A DNA stretch of 64,000 nt from Laccaria trichodermophora (Eukaryota; Basidiomycota; Agaricomycetes; Agaricales; Hydnangiaceae). The stretch spans positions 2,138,270 to 2,202,269 of the forward strand of contig JACTVC010000005.1 in the NCBI GenBank assembly GCA_018417955.1, in the 5' to 3' direction. The notes under the pieces were generated by a model, which was given only the letters and a program-made list of their open reading frames with translations, did not search any database and had not been told where the DNA came from. Of the stretch, positions 33,948 to 44,384 are shown piece by piece (the stretch's first letter is position 1; every line of letters starts with the position of its first letter). The position numbers and the translations under genes are program-made.

Positions 33948-36330
33948 GACTTGGCCTAGTCGTCATGGTGGAAGGTGCTTCATGATCTATGTGTATATGC
34001 CCTGGGTTCAAATCCCACACAAGTCATTCTCATGACATTTAATACTTGATTTTTGCACCGGTTGTCTTATGGCCCGGGTTCACCCCCCGAACAAGTAAGT
34101 CAGTGCCGACCTTGCAGGCCCTGATTCAGTATGCCCCAGCTTCAAATGCCGAACACGTTTACTTCTATTAGAATGATTGTTGACCAGCATTTTGTTGTAA
34201 GATTGACTTGGCTTAGTGGTTAAGGTGGCATGTGTACGTAGTGCATCTGCTCGGGTTCAAATCCCAAACAAGTCAGTGCTTGTACATCTTCGAATATTTT
34301 TTACATACATTGCTATACGGTCGCCAGCTAAGAGATACTGACCAAGAGTTTGTTGCGACATTGACTTGGCTTATTGGTTAAGATGGCAGGTGTACTTAGT
34401 GTATCTCTGTATGCCCTGGGTTCAAATCCCGAAAAAGTCGTTCATTCTTCTCCACTATTTTTTACTTACTGCTATTATTAGAAGTGACATGGTTGGCATC
34501 CATTCCCTCTTACAAACTACCGAGCTTGCAGAGTTAGGCCGAGAACGGGTAGTTGTCTTAGGCCGAGAACCTGTTGTCTTAGGCCGAGAACGGGTAAGTT
34601 ACAAAGTGCCGAGCGGTTTAAATCATCGTCTTCCAAGATCTGGTCCCTAGAAGGGGTTGTTGTCTTTTGCCGAGAGCGGGTAAGTTACAAAGTACCAAGC
34701 AGATTGTCTTGGTAGTCATCTTCGGCCGAGAACGCGTAAAGTTACCAAGTGCCGAGCTTGCAGGCCCAGGTTCAATTCATCGTCCGCTGAATTGACTGGA
34801 GAGTGACCAACATTTCTAGAACGGGTAGTTGTCTTCTTAGGCCGAGAACTAGTTGTCTTTGGCCGAGAACGGGTAAGTTACAAAGAGCAGAGTGGTTCAA
34901 ATCATCATCTGGTCCCTAGAAGGGGTTGTTGTCTTGTGCCGAGAGCGGGTAGTATACAAAGTACCGAGCAGATTGTCTTGGTAGTCATCTTAGGCCGAGA
35001 ACGTGTAAAGTTACCAAGTGCCGAGCTTGCAGGCCCAGGTTCAATTCATCGTCTTCCGAATTGACTGGAGATACTGACCAACATTTCGCAACATTGGCTT
35101 GGCTTAGTGGTTAAGGTGGCAGGTGTATGTAGTATGCCCAGGTTCAAATCCCAAACAGGTCATTGCTTGGACATCTTCAAAAACTTATTGCTATTAGAGT
35201 CACATGGTCGGCAGGTAAAAGATACAGACCGACATCCTCTTCCCCTTTGGCTTGGCTTATTGATTAAGCTGGGAGGTGTGTGTAGTATATGTATGTATGC
35301 CCTGGGTTCGAATCCCGAACAAATTTTTTACTTACTGCTATTATGGTCGGCAGCCAAAAGATACTGACCGACGTCGTCTTCCAACGTTGGCTTAGCTTAG
35401 TGATTAAGCTGGGAGGTGTACAGAGTGTCTGAATGCCCTGGGTTCGAATCCCAGAAGTCAGGTACACCTATCAAAACTCTTTTGTTAAAATTTACTAATC
35501 AATGCTAGTTTGACCGATATCTTGTGGATCATGTTGAAAATTAACCATAACTACAATAGGTCTCACCAGCTGACCCTGGTAACCAGAGTTCAGGGCTCTC
35601 GGCCGACCGCCAACCCAGGCAAATTCAAAATGTCCGCCGACCTTGCATAGCCTAGCTGCTAATCAGAAGTGAAGGCCCTCAGCCGATCACCAACCCAGCA
35701 ACGTTCAAAACATGGTTGCAACTTGTTCATTTTTGTAACACTGGCTAGAATTTACTAATCAATTCTTACCGAGCTTGCAGACCCGGATTAGGTGTCTTAG
35801 ACCGAGAACGGGAAGTTGCTTTAGGCCAGGTAAGTGACCGAATCCATGTAACTTCTCAGTATCAAGTTACAAAGTACCGAGCTTTCAGGCAGGGTCGAAC
35901 ATTGACTTCAGATACTGACAATTTTAAATTTTACTAATCAATGCTCCCTTATTGCAGAGCCGAGTTAGTCAGCTTAGGCCGAGAACGGGTAATTTTTTTG
36001 ATAGTTATCTTAGGCCGAGAACCAAGTTACAAAGTGCCGAGCTTGCAGGCCGACATTGACTTGAGATCCTGACCAATTGGCTTGGCTCAGTGGTTAAGAT
36101 GGGAGGTGTACGCATTGTATCTATGTATGCCCTGGGTTCAAATCCCTAACAAGTCATGTTGGCTATCCTGAACAGTCTTTTACTTACTACTAACTATATT
36201 AGAGTGACATGGTCGTCAGCTAAAAGATACTCCCCAACTTCCTCTTGCAGCGCTGACTTGGCTTAGTGGTTGAGCTGGGAGGTGTACATAGTGTATGTAT
36301 GTATACCCTGGGTTCGAATCCCAGAAGTCA
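33948..36330 (+). repeat. Array of eight tRNA-like repeats near the right end of the element
   Basis: Copies lie at 33948-34025, 34205-34274, 34363-34439, 35094-35161, 35249-35324, 35387-35460, 36079-36155 and 36254-36330. Each begins GACTTGGCTTAGTGGTTAAG (acceptor 5' strand plus an A-box-like D arm) and ends with a B-box-like GGGTTCGAATCCC followed by AAGTC, complementary to the start. The middle is 25-40 nt, variable, and does not form a standard anticodon arm. All point the same way. They look like SINE-type or domesticated tRNA-like units with internal Pol III promoters. They are interleaved with the GGCCGAGAACGGG minisatellite. Confidence 0.75.
34505..36050 (+). repeat. GGCCGAGAACGGGTA minisatellite
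   Basis: More than ten degenerate copies of TTAGGCCGAGAACGGGTA, alternating with AGTTACAAAGTGCCGAGC and CTTGCAGGCCCAGGTTCAAT, occur between the tRNA-like repeats. Similar CGGCCGAGAGC words appear in the left subterminal region at about 17860. They could be binding sites for the transposase, by analogy with subterminal repeats of other DNA transposons. Confidence 0.7.
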
Positions 36331-36870
36331 CTTGAGTACCGACGGAGTAAACTCTTTTTTTTTTGTAACCACTCAAGGTGACGTTAGAAGACAATCATTA
36401 TTGTAGCATTGACCACTAAGCCAAGTCATTATGGCAAGGGAATGACACATCTGACCTGGGACATTATCCAGCCGAAAGAAGGTTACAACCACAGATGGGA
36501 AATAATGGCAAAGGGGAGTTGGGATAAAACGAGGAAAATGGTTTTGGGCCGGCCTCGGGCTGACAATGAGATTCATGACCTCGGTATGTCAACTGATTGG
36601 ACCGGGCCAAGTTTTGGCTGGTCAGCTGACTCATAATCCATGTTGGAACAGAGCGGCTGACCCACAATCCAAGGCAATTTCAGTGGGGTCAACTCATCAT
36701 TAGGCTCCTCAGCCGGCACATAGAACCACTCCTTAAGAATATATAGGTGGCCGGGCCAGGTTTGATGGGGTCAACATATGTATCGGCTCATCAGCAGGCA
36801 CCATCAACTATGGCCTGTTTGTATAGTCAGGGGTCTCAGTGTTGTTGGGGTAAGGTCACTAATACTTGTG
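36331..36870 (-). repeat. Right terminal region and inverted end of the KDZ element
   Basis: The last approximately 90 bp mirror the left end at 17572-17661. Inward of it is a 350-bp stretch without a gene, including a truncated reverse tRNA-like piece at about 36411-36426. Confidence 0.75.
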
Positions 36871-38190
36871 TTTTGACATCCTCCAACTTCTTAGCCTTCG
36901 ATTTCTTGGTTTTCTTCTTTCCCTTCTCTCCCCTGTCCTCGGCTTCTTCATCCTTTGCCTTGCACTTCTTGGTTTTCTTGACCATGATCTTCACTTCCTC
37001 TTCCTCCTCCCCCTCAGTCTTCTTCTTCGAATTCCCCCCTGCCTTGCTGCATTTCGTCTTGCCTGTGTTGCAAGTGAAACAGGTGGCAAGCCCATCTCTG
37101 GTGCTCTCTGCACATGGGACAGTCTCTTTGTCCTTTCGTCTACTGCAGGCTACACAGGGCTCAACAGCAATCTTGTATTCTCTCATTTAAATGGCCGCAT
37201 TCTGCTTTTCAAGCTTCTCTGCCAATGCCTGGGCCTTCAGTGCCACCTTTGCAGCTGTCTCTGGGCTAACCCAAGGTGTCGCTTTGGACCTGGGCTTTAC
37301 AGTTATCTCAACGACTGGCTGTTGTTTCAACCTTGGCTTGGCAGTGTTGCCCAAGTTTCATGAATTGGGTTTGGGTGTTGTCTCTGGTGTAGGTGTCTCC
37401 TCAGGGCTGCTTTCATCAACAAGCTTTGCACTGATGATGTGGGTCTTCCTCAGCTGGGCATCCAAGGAGTCCCCTCTCCTCTTTCTCCCACTGCTCATGT
37501 TGGCCGCGGGTTTTGCTCAACTTTGTTGAGGTTTGGGCTCAGCTGGCTTCTTTTCTGGTGCTGGGCTGGCTTTTGGAATTGATTGGTGTTGGGGAGCATT
37601 TGGTATCAGGAGAGATGTGTCTGCCGATATTGGGGGCAACGAAGATTGGGCTGGCAGTGACAAATTCAGTATCAGGACAGATGACGCTTGTGTGTCTGCC
37701 AATAGTGAAGATTGGGCTGGGAGCGACGAATTTGCTGATGTCAGAATGGTTGATGTAATGGGAGGAATGGGGGGAGAGGGGCCATCATAACCTTCCATGA
37801 AGAATGTAGGGGTGGTGGTATGTGGGACTGCATACAGTCTGTTCCAATCAACTGAGGGCCCATGACTCACAACATGTCAGTGTATACCCAGATCCTTGCA
37901 GGATGGAGCCACTGGGATTCCTCACACCACAGCTGCTTGCCTGACAAAGTCTTTACCAATGTTACTTTGGTGAAACTAAGTTTCATTCAACAACATATAA
38001 GGTAGTTACTTACAGCTTTCTCCAAGGCATGTGCTTCTAACATCGGTTGGTTGGTGTCATTGGAATTCATAAGAGCCACTTGACGTCGATTGAAGAACCT
38101 CAGGAGTGATTCTGTTTGGAACCTAACATCATCCAAAAACCCAGGGTCAAGATTGTGAGCTTTAGCTTCTATGGTGAGGGCAGAGGACAT
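36871..38190 (-). pseudogene. CpG-depleted remnant of the 21760 gene
   Basis: This is a homologue of 20449-21760: MSSALTIEAKAHNLDPGFLD, then the Cys cluster CVACSRRKDKETVPCAE and CFTCNTGKTKC. It is cut at 36870/36871 exactly where the inverted-repeat arm begins. The frame is broken by TGA at 37517-37519 (CAA AGT TGA where copy A has CAA AGT CGA) and by TAA before MREYKIAVEP near 37187, where copy A has CAA TCG. Most differences are C to T or G to A at CpG sites of copy A. Confidence 0.85.
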
Positions 38191-38615
38191 TGGAGTTGGA
38201 ATGGCACAAAGGGTTAGAATGGGACAATGATGAAAGTTGATGTCAAAAAGTTGTAAATGGAGTCACGTGGTGGCATCAGAAGAGGAGAGATCCTCAGAAT
38301 GTTCCATGGCCAATCATCAGTAGCTTTCCTTCCCACAGTTGAATTTTTAAGGGCCATTGCAAGGCTGAACAAAACAATGGGTCTTTCTCTTGAACAATGT
38401 TCATTAGCAACTGCAATCCCTGGAAAAGGCATTTACTCCATGGCTGATATGTCTTTGACAAACCCAGGTAGGAGAATGTCTAATCTTCCAGGCAACCATT
38501 GTCACTAATTCTTTTGAAGCAGAAGTTGTAATGAAAGACTTGGATGATATGGAGGTCCAGGAAGGTATTTAGTTTCGGCTTTTACTACCTACACCGTTAC
38601 AACCTTACCTCAGAA

Positions 38616-40177
38616 ATGGCCCAACATCAAAAAGTTCTCCCAAGTAAGTATGTCTCATAACCTGACCAATTTTTAATCATTATCAGGTGAACAAGCCTAC
38701 TGAGCGACAATGGAATGCAGTCCACCAAACAAGCAATGGAAGTTGATGTGGATAGCATTACCCAACGTAAGTCGATGGGCCAAGCTTTACAGATTGATAT
38801 TAATGTGGCCTTGATTAGAATGTCAAGAGAGTCAATTGATGTCCATTGATTTGACTGTTTCTCACCCAGCCCCGGCATTTGACAAATCAATTTTCAATTT
38901 TCAAATGTCTAATTTCGATCAGTCCATATTTGATTTTACAAAGCCCACAGTCTCTTCTCCCTCCCCCCCATCCATCTTTGACTTTCAGAAACCTGGAATC
39001 ACTTCCAAGGCCAAAGACCTTACTTTCAACCGATCCCTATTTGATTTTACAAAGCCCACTGTGTCTTCCCCCCCATCCTTTGACTTTCAGAAACCTGGAA
39101 TCTCCTCCCCGAGCTCTGGCATAAAGCCCACTTTTGACCAACCCAAACTCTCTTCCCCCACCAATGAAGTTACTTGTGATTGGTCAATCTTTGATTTTGA
39201 CAAACCCAAAGTGTCTTCCCCAGCCAAAGATGTTGGTTTGGACCAGGCGATGTTTGATTTTATGAAGGCCACTTTTCCACCACAGTCAATCTTTGATTTT
39301 CAGAAACCTGGAATGTCCTCCCCAGCCTCCAGCTCTCATTTTTCCTATGAATTCAACAAGCCTGATGCTGTGATCTCGGGTTTGTACATTTCATCTTCAC
39401 ATTCAAAAAGCATTTAGCTCACACAACACCCCAGATGTCTTCTCATTTCAACCATCTACCCCTGCGACAAGCAGCCAGAAGCCATCCAGAAGAAACCATG
39501 GGTCACGTTCAAAGCACAATCGCCATGGTGCCAAGCCAGGTTTACAGCCCTCAAACGAACCTGAGGAAAGCCTAGGACCGATTGAAAGCATGAGGGCCAT
39601 TGTACTAACTGCCTTTGGTCAGGCCATGGCGTACACTCCATACCCGATCTTCATCCATACACATCATCAGTTAGGACCCTGGCCACCATGTTCAACCAAA
39701 TTGGTTCAGTTGGATTCCAACTCCTGACGTGCAAGGGGGATGTATCAAAACTTCGATATCCGTGCCCAGTGGGAAAACTCAGGTGTTGATAAGAGCTTTG
39801 GCGACATGATAGAGGGATTCACCAAAGTCTGGGAAAGGGTCACTGACCCAGATCCTTCACCCGATCCCATACTCCAGGACATGCAGGCTAAATTGGATCA
39901 GCACAACTCTCAAGAACTTACCCACAATGATAACCACGATGATGTTATGTATTCTCTTTTGGGCTGTATTCACCAGGAGGTGGTCAGATCTCTGCCTGAA
40001 AATATCATGACGACAAGCCATTATAGGTATATTCTGACTCAAATGAGGAGGGATAAAGAAAGGTTGCTTGCACAGATTGAAACTGATCGTGATATTTTAG
40101 CAGCATTGGATGCAACGTTACTTTCACTAAAACATTTTGTAATGGACAAGGGGAAGGCCCAGGACTGGGGTGAATAA
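38616..40177 (+). pseudogene. Remnant of the FDF-repeat gene
   Basis: It parallels 22197-23681: FDF units (SIFDFTKP, SIFDFQKP, SLFDFTKP, SIFDFDKP), then a stop after SSSHSKSI near 39415 caused by a small deletion. A TGA at 39725-39727 (TCC TGA CGT where copy A has TCC CGA CGT) interrupts the C-terminal domain, which otherwise remains open to 40177. It keeps the base missing near 22750 in copy A, so the two copies carry different lesions and the ancestral frame can be inferred from comparison. Confidence 0.85.
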
Positions 40178-40271
40178 GTAGTTTTATGTACCTTTTGCAA
40201 TTATGAACTCAGGCTTGAACTCCAATACAAAATGAATTGACATTATTATAATTGAAGGCAGATAAACTAAC

Positions 40272-40833
40272 ATTTCTTGGATCAGGTGGTTCAAACACTC
40301 TCTTCAGCAATTCTCTTTGACCGATCTTGTGTCATGATACCGAGCTCGGTGGAAACCTTGCCTTTGATGGGCTGAGGTGTACATTTTGCCTTGACAGGGA
40401 CAGCCATGGCCAACTTGACTACACCACTGTTAGTTGATGGGCCATGACTGGCATGTGGATTGACCTTGGTAGATGATTTATCAAAGGAAACGTCTTGCCC
40501 AGCCTTCTTGATTTTGCCAGGGCAGCCGTTTTTGGGGCCAAGTTTGTAACCAGCCTCCAACCGAGAAGTCTTCTTGGGGAGGGCATCCTCTTCATTATCA
40601 CTGCATTTTCTTTTCATCCCATGTCCACCCAACGGCACCTCAAAGTCCATTTCCCAAAAGCTGTCACTGGGTCCTGTATCAATAGCCTTTTTTGTTGGCT
40701 GAGCTTCTAAGTCTGACCCAGGCTCGGTTAAGTCATTCTTGGTGGCCGCATTCTTATTGGTTTGCTGAACTTCCTTTTTCTCAACATCCGAGTTCAAGTC
40801 CCATTGATCTTTGTGTGTGGGTCAAGCTTCCTC
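40272..40833 (-). pseudogene. Fragment of the DQWDSD-repeat gene
   Basis: Homologous to about 23777-24510 of copy A (EMDFEVPLGGHGMKRKCSDN, then SRLEAGYKLGPKNG). Homology ends near 40833, so only the C-terminal end of the gene is represented. The fragment boundary marks the outer limit of the decayed copy. Confidence 0.75.
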
Positions 40834-40959
40834 ACACTAGTGGCCACCACTATTTATGATTAATCTATGACAACTGTCAAAGAGGCAATGTGTATACTGC
40901 CACAGGTTTTATGAAAGGCATCTCATTAGGATTGCCCATCTATTTCATTCAATTTATCA

Positions 40960-41690
40960 CTGGAATCTTTCATAAGATATAGGCAAGAATAATGAGATAT
41001 CATGAGGATATTTCATTAAGCTCTTTGGCCCTTTCATTGCCATTTCATAGACTTTTCATTAGGATATTTCATTAGGCTCCTTTGCTTTTTCATTACCATT
41101 TCTTAGAATTTTCATTAGAATATTTCATTAGGCTCCTTTGCTTTTTCATTACTATTTCTCATAAGCATATTTCATTAGGTATTTGGCCCTTTCATTACCA
41201 TTCCTTAACTTTTCATTGGGATATTTCATTCAGCTCCTTGACCCTTTCATTACCATTTCATTGAATTTTCATTAGAATATTTCATTATGTTCCTTGACCC
41301 TTTCATTACCATTTCTTACAGTTCTCAGCAGGATATTTCATTAGGCTCCTTGGCACTTTCATTAGATTTTCTTAGAATTTTCATTGGGATATTTCATTCA
41401 GCTCCTTGACTCTTTCTTTACCATTTCATGGAATTCTCATTAGAATATTTCATTAGGCTTCTTGGCACTTTCATTAGGATATTTCATTATGCTCCTTGAC
41501 ACTTTCATTATGATTTCTTACATTTCTCATTAGGATATTTCATTAGGCTCAGATTTTTCATTGGGAGATTTCATTGGGGCATCTGGTCCTTTCATTACCA
41601 TTTCTTTTAGGATATTTCATTGAGCACCTTGACAATTTCATTACTTCTCATTAGGCTCCCTGGCACTTTCATTACCAAAACTAGATAATA
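40960..41690. repeat. TTTCATTAGGATATTTCATTAGGCTCC minisatellite
   Basis: About ten degenerate, AT-rich units alternate ATATTTCATTAGGCTCCTTG with CTTTCATTACCATTTCTTAG and ATTTTCATTAG. No gene is seen. Confidence 0.85.
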
Positions 41691-42004
41691 ATGATGATAT
41701 GTATCACATGGGTTGTTGGGAGGGTGATCACATGACCAATTTCCTAAAATGGTCAAAAAACGAAAGTTGTAGCCCTACACTGTAGCTTCCTGAATCTGTT
41801 TGAATTATGTTGTGAAGTGCTCCTGTTGTGAATATATGATGTAAAAGATTCTTCCAAGTGCTGTGTTTTTTTTTTGTTTTTTGCATTTTTCTCCATGAAA
41901 ACAAAACCAAATAACATGATTGAAAGCTAAATGAAAGGGCAACAAATATCATATCATGGGAAAAATGACCAAAAAAGGAAGGTGCATTCCCTGAAAGAGC
42001 AATT

Positions 42005-42440
42005 GACACTGACAGACTACAAGAGTCAGATATAGACTACCAGGTTTACTGATAGACTACAAAAAGTCAGACATAGACTACAAATTTATTGATAGACTAC
42101 AAAAGACTACAAAAGTCAGACATAGACTACAAAGTTTACTGATAGACTACAAAAGACTACAAAAGTCAGACTTAGACTACAAAAGCTTGGACTTAGACTA
42201 CAAAGTTAGGGTTAGGTTAAAAGGTTATCCACACTACAAACTTTTGTAGTCTGCACTTTTCCATTAGAAAATTTTGTAGTGTCCGCTTTTTTAGACTACA
42301 CAAGTTTCTGCTTTTTTATTAGAAGAGTTTGTAGTGTCCACTTTTTTAGACCACAAAAGTTTGTAGTGTCTGCTTTTTAGACTACAAAAGTTTGTAGTGT
42401 CTGCTTTTTGAGGCTACAAAAGTTTGTAGTTGACATATGG
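42005..42440. repeat. GACTACAAAAGTCAGACATA minisatellite turning into its inverse
   Basis: From about 42005 to 42200 units of GACTACAAA(A)GTCAGACATA recur. From about 42230 to 42440 the motif alternates with its near-complement (TTTGTAGTGTCTGCTTTTT then AGACTACAAAAG). The two halves could fold back on each other. Confidence 0.8.
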
Positions 42441-43205
42441 TTTATAGTGTCCTTGCCTCTGTATAGGTTATGGGGATGAGGTTAAAGGATTGACATGATT
42501 TTACATATTGCCATTGCTGTGGGAAAAACATACCATTTTTGGATGAGAACATTAGAAGGAGGGATGTAGGAGGGGAGGTTGAGAAAAAAAAATCTACCCC
42601 ATTGTAATCATGGCATGATTACTACAGTTCCCATACCGTATCATATATAGGATGCACTGACTGAGAATATAAGTAACTTGTCAGTTATGGAAAAAGTCAG
42701 TGGAATCTCCTCGAAATTACGTAGCAACCACTGATGGATTTCTACTTGCAAGGATACTCAGGGTCGCTTTTCTGGAAAACGGAGGCAAACTTGTGTGTTT
42801 CGTGCACAAGCTCAAAAAAGTAAATTGTGAAACTACTGTAATCTAATCTCGCCGTTGGTCCCTTGCGAACAAGGATCCAGCATAACACCATACATGAACT
42901 AAATCCTTTCTGATTATCTTGCAAATATAAGCAAGTATTCAGATGTCCCTGATATCTCCAGCTCAGCAAGGGCATGTCGCTTCCTATTCAAGGTGTAGCA
43001 TGCCAAGGTCTCTTGACATATTGTTCGATTCGGCCCCAGACATGAAGTTCCCGGAGAATCCAACTGACTTTGATCCACTTTGACAGGCGAAGTTACTGCC
43101 AATGAATATAAGAACACATGCCTCAGTTCAACCAATGATCATCCGGGGCTCTCATAACACTGAACACGACCATAAGCTCCATACCTATTTTTCAACAGCT
43201 TGGAA
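42441..43205. other. Intergenic upstream of the Zn-cluster gene
   Basis: No convincing gene. AT-rich up to about 42740, then more balanced composition. Probably includes the promoter of the gene starting at 43206. Confidence 0.4.
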
Positions 43206-44384
43206 ATGCGCAAAAATACAACTCAAGCGGAACAGCCAAATGCGGGAGCTGCTCTCTCGCCGCACTCCGCCATGCTGACGAAGTTCGCGGAGGCCGTTAG
43301 CAGAGCGGGCTCGAGCGCCACTATCCGCACTGACTGGCTAGAAAAAAATAAATTACTGGTACGTTCATTTTTCATGACAGACATCACAATGCCTGAGGCT
43401 ACCGTTGCAATTATAGCCATGCTCCAGCTGCGCCAACAAAAATACATTGTGCACCACAGCTCGATCTCCGCGCTGCAAAGAGTGCCAACGCTCGAAGAAA
43501 AAGTGTTCAAATTACGCACTTTTCCTGATTGACCACTCGGCGAATGCCCTTGGTATTTCCCGAGAGCAGGCAACAGCGCTGCTGGAAGCGCACTATAACT
43601 CGAAAGTCCGGATTGTTGTGGAATCTGAGGAGAACAATGTTGATGAGCGGGATCGGGATTCTATCGAGGATGAAGGTGATACTCAAGGTTCATTCAATCC
43701 AGTTCAACAATGTGGATGGCAAAAGTACGAAGATCAAGATAGCGAGGAAACTGAATCGACTCACCAAGAGATAGTGCCGATTCAGCATAAAAGAATCACT
43801 GACCGACTGGCATTTTCGTCAATCGACCAGGGCGTTGTCTCGTTGGCGGACATCAAATCCGCACAGGAAGCGATGGCTTGTGTGAATTTGGTGGAGTTGA
43901 AGTATCTGGCCGGCGCTGACGAGGATGACGTGGAATTGAAAACGGAAATCGCAGAATTGCAAAACCTCGTCGAGAACTCCCGTCCTGTGAAGCGAATTTT
44001 AACAGAGCTAGATGCGGAAAAGGAGTTGGCACGGAAGGAACGGAAAAGAAGAAACAAAGTCGAAAAGGATGCGACGGCAAAGAGCGCCAGGATCGTCGAA
44101 CTAGAGAACCAGGTGGCAGGTGAGCTATACGTATTTTTTCTTTGTTCGAAATCTTTCACCTTACTGAACTTTGTTCCTCAGAGCTTCGCGAAAGGCTGTC
44201 AAATATAAAAGCCAGCTACAAAGCCCGTGCTGACCACCTGACGCAAATTATTCAATCAGATTTAACTCCACATGCGGAGGAGCCAGATCAAGGGCCAGAG
44301 ACGAGAAGCAGAGTACGCCGGAATTTGGGCAGCTCAGAGGCTGTCAGGAAACGCTGCCGAACCGTTGCTGATGAGAACTCCTGA
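43206..44384 (+). CDS. Zn2Cys6-like, coiled-coil protein, 352 aa
   Basis: Exons 43206-43358, 43417-44119 and 44182-44384 (introns 58 and 62 bp) close into one frame. Across the first junction the protein reads CSSCANKNTLC...CKECQRSKKKC. The spacing is C-x2-C-x6-C-x7-C-x2-C-x6-C, within the range of fungal Zn2Cys6 binuclear clusters, although the basic residues sit in the second loop. Residues about 200-300 form a long heptad-rich, charged coiled coil; the tail is basic (RSRVRRNLG). A nuclear regulator is plausible, but such clusters also occur in many agaricomycete repeat-family proteins. It is the only gene in the left half of the spacer that looks intact. Confidence 0.75.

Larger units (their letters stand above)
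17572..36870. mobile_element. Large KDZ transposon carrying a TET/JBP-type gene (copy 1)
   Basis: The right end at 36870 is defined by the sharp loss of identity between the two inverted copies (36870|36871 and 52440|52439). Its terminal sequence, read inward, is CACAAGTATTAGTGACC. An inverted match lies at the left: 17598-17661 against 52466-52529 (mirror of 36781-36844), with 5 mismatches in 64 by eye. A second block near 17790-17940 matches 53650-53770. This makes an element of about 19.3 kb with inverted ends and seven genes including an intact KDZ transposase and a dioxygenase. I could not identify a target duplication: the bases after 36870 (TTTTGACA) do not recur at the left end. The left boundary is accurate to about 10 bp. 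KDZ (Kyakuja-Dileera-Zisupton) elements are known from fungi. Confidence 0.75.
25310..36870 (+). repeat. Left arm of an 11.56-kb inverted duplication
   Basis: It pairs with 52440-64000; paired coordinates sum to 89310 over most of the length and to 89306-89309 between 27180 and 29420, where single-base differences accumulate. The inner edge is exact at 36870/52440. The outer edge is not reached because the right copy runs off the window at 64000. Confidence 0.97.

Noticed and set aside
33948..36330. Calling the tRNA-like units functional tRNA genes
   Set aside because: The acceptor-like and T-arm-like parts are good, but the region between A and B boxes does not form a standard anticodon stem-loop and varies in length between copies.
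36871..36878. TTTTGACA as a target-site duplication of the KDZ element
   Set aside because: The octamer follows the right terminus, but I find no copy next to the left terminus at about 17572 or beside the inverted copy at 52439.
40960..42440. CRISPR-like array in the regularly repeated AT-rich region
   Set aside because: Units are degenerate and contiguous with no unique spacers, and the surrounding genes are eukaryotic with introns.
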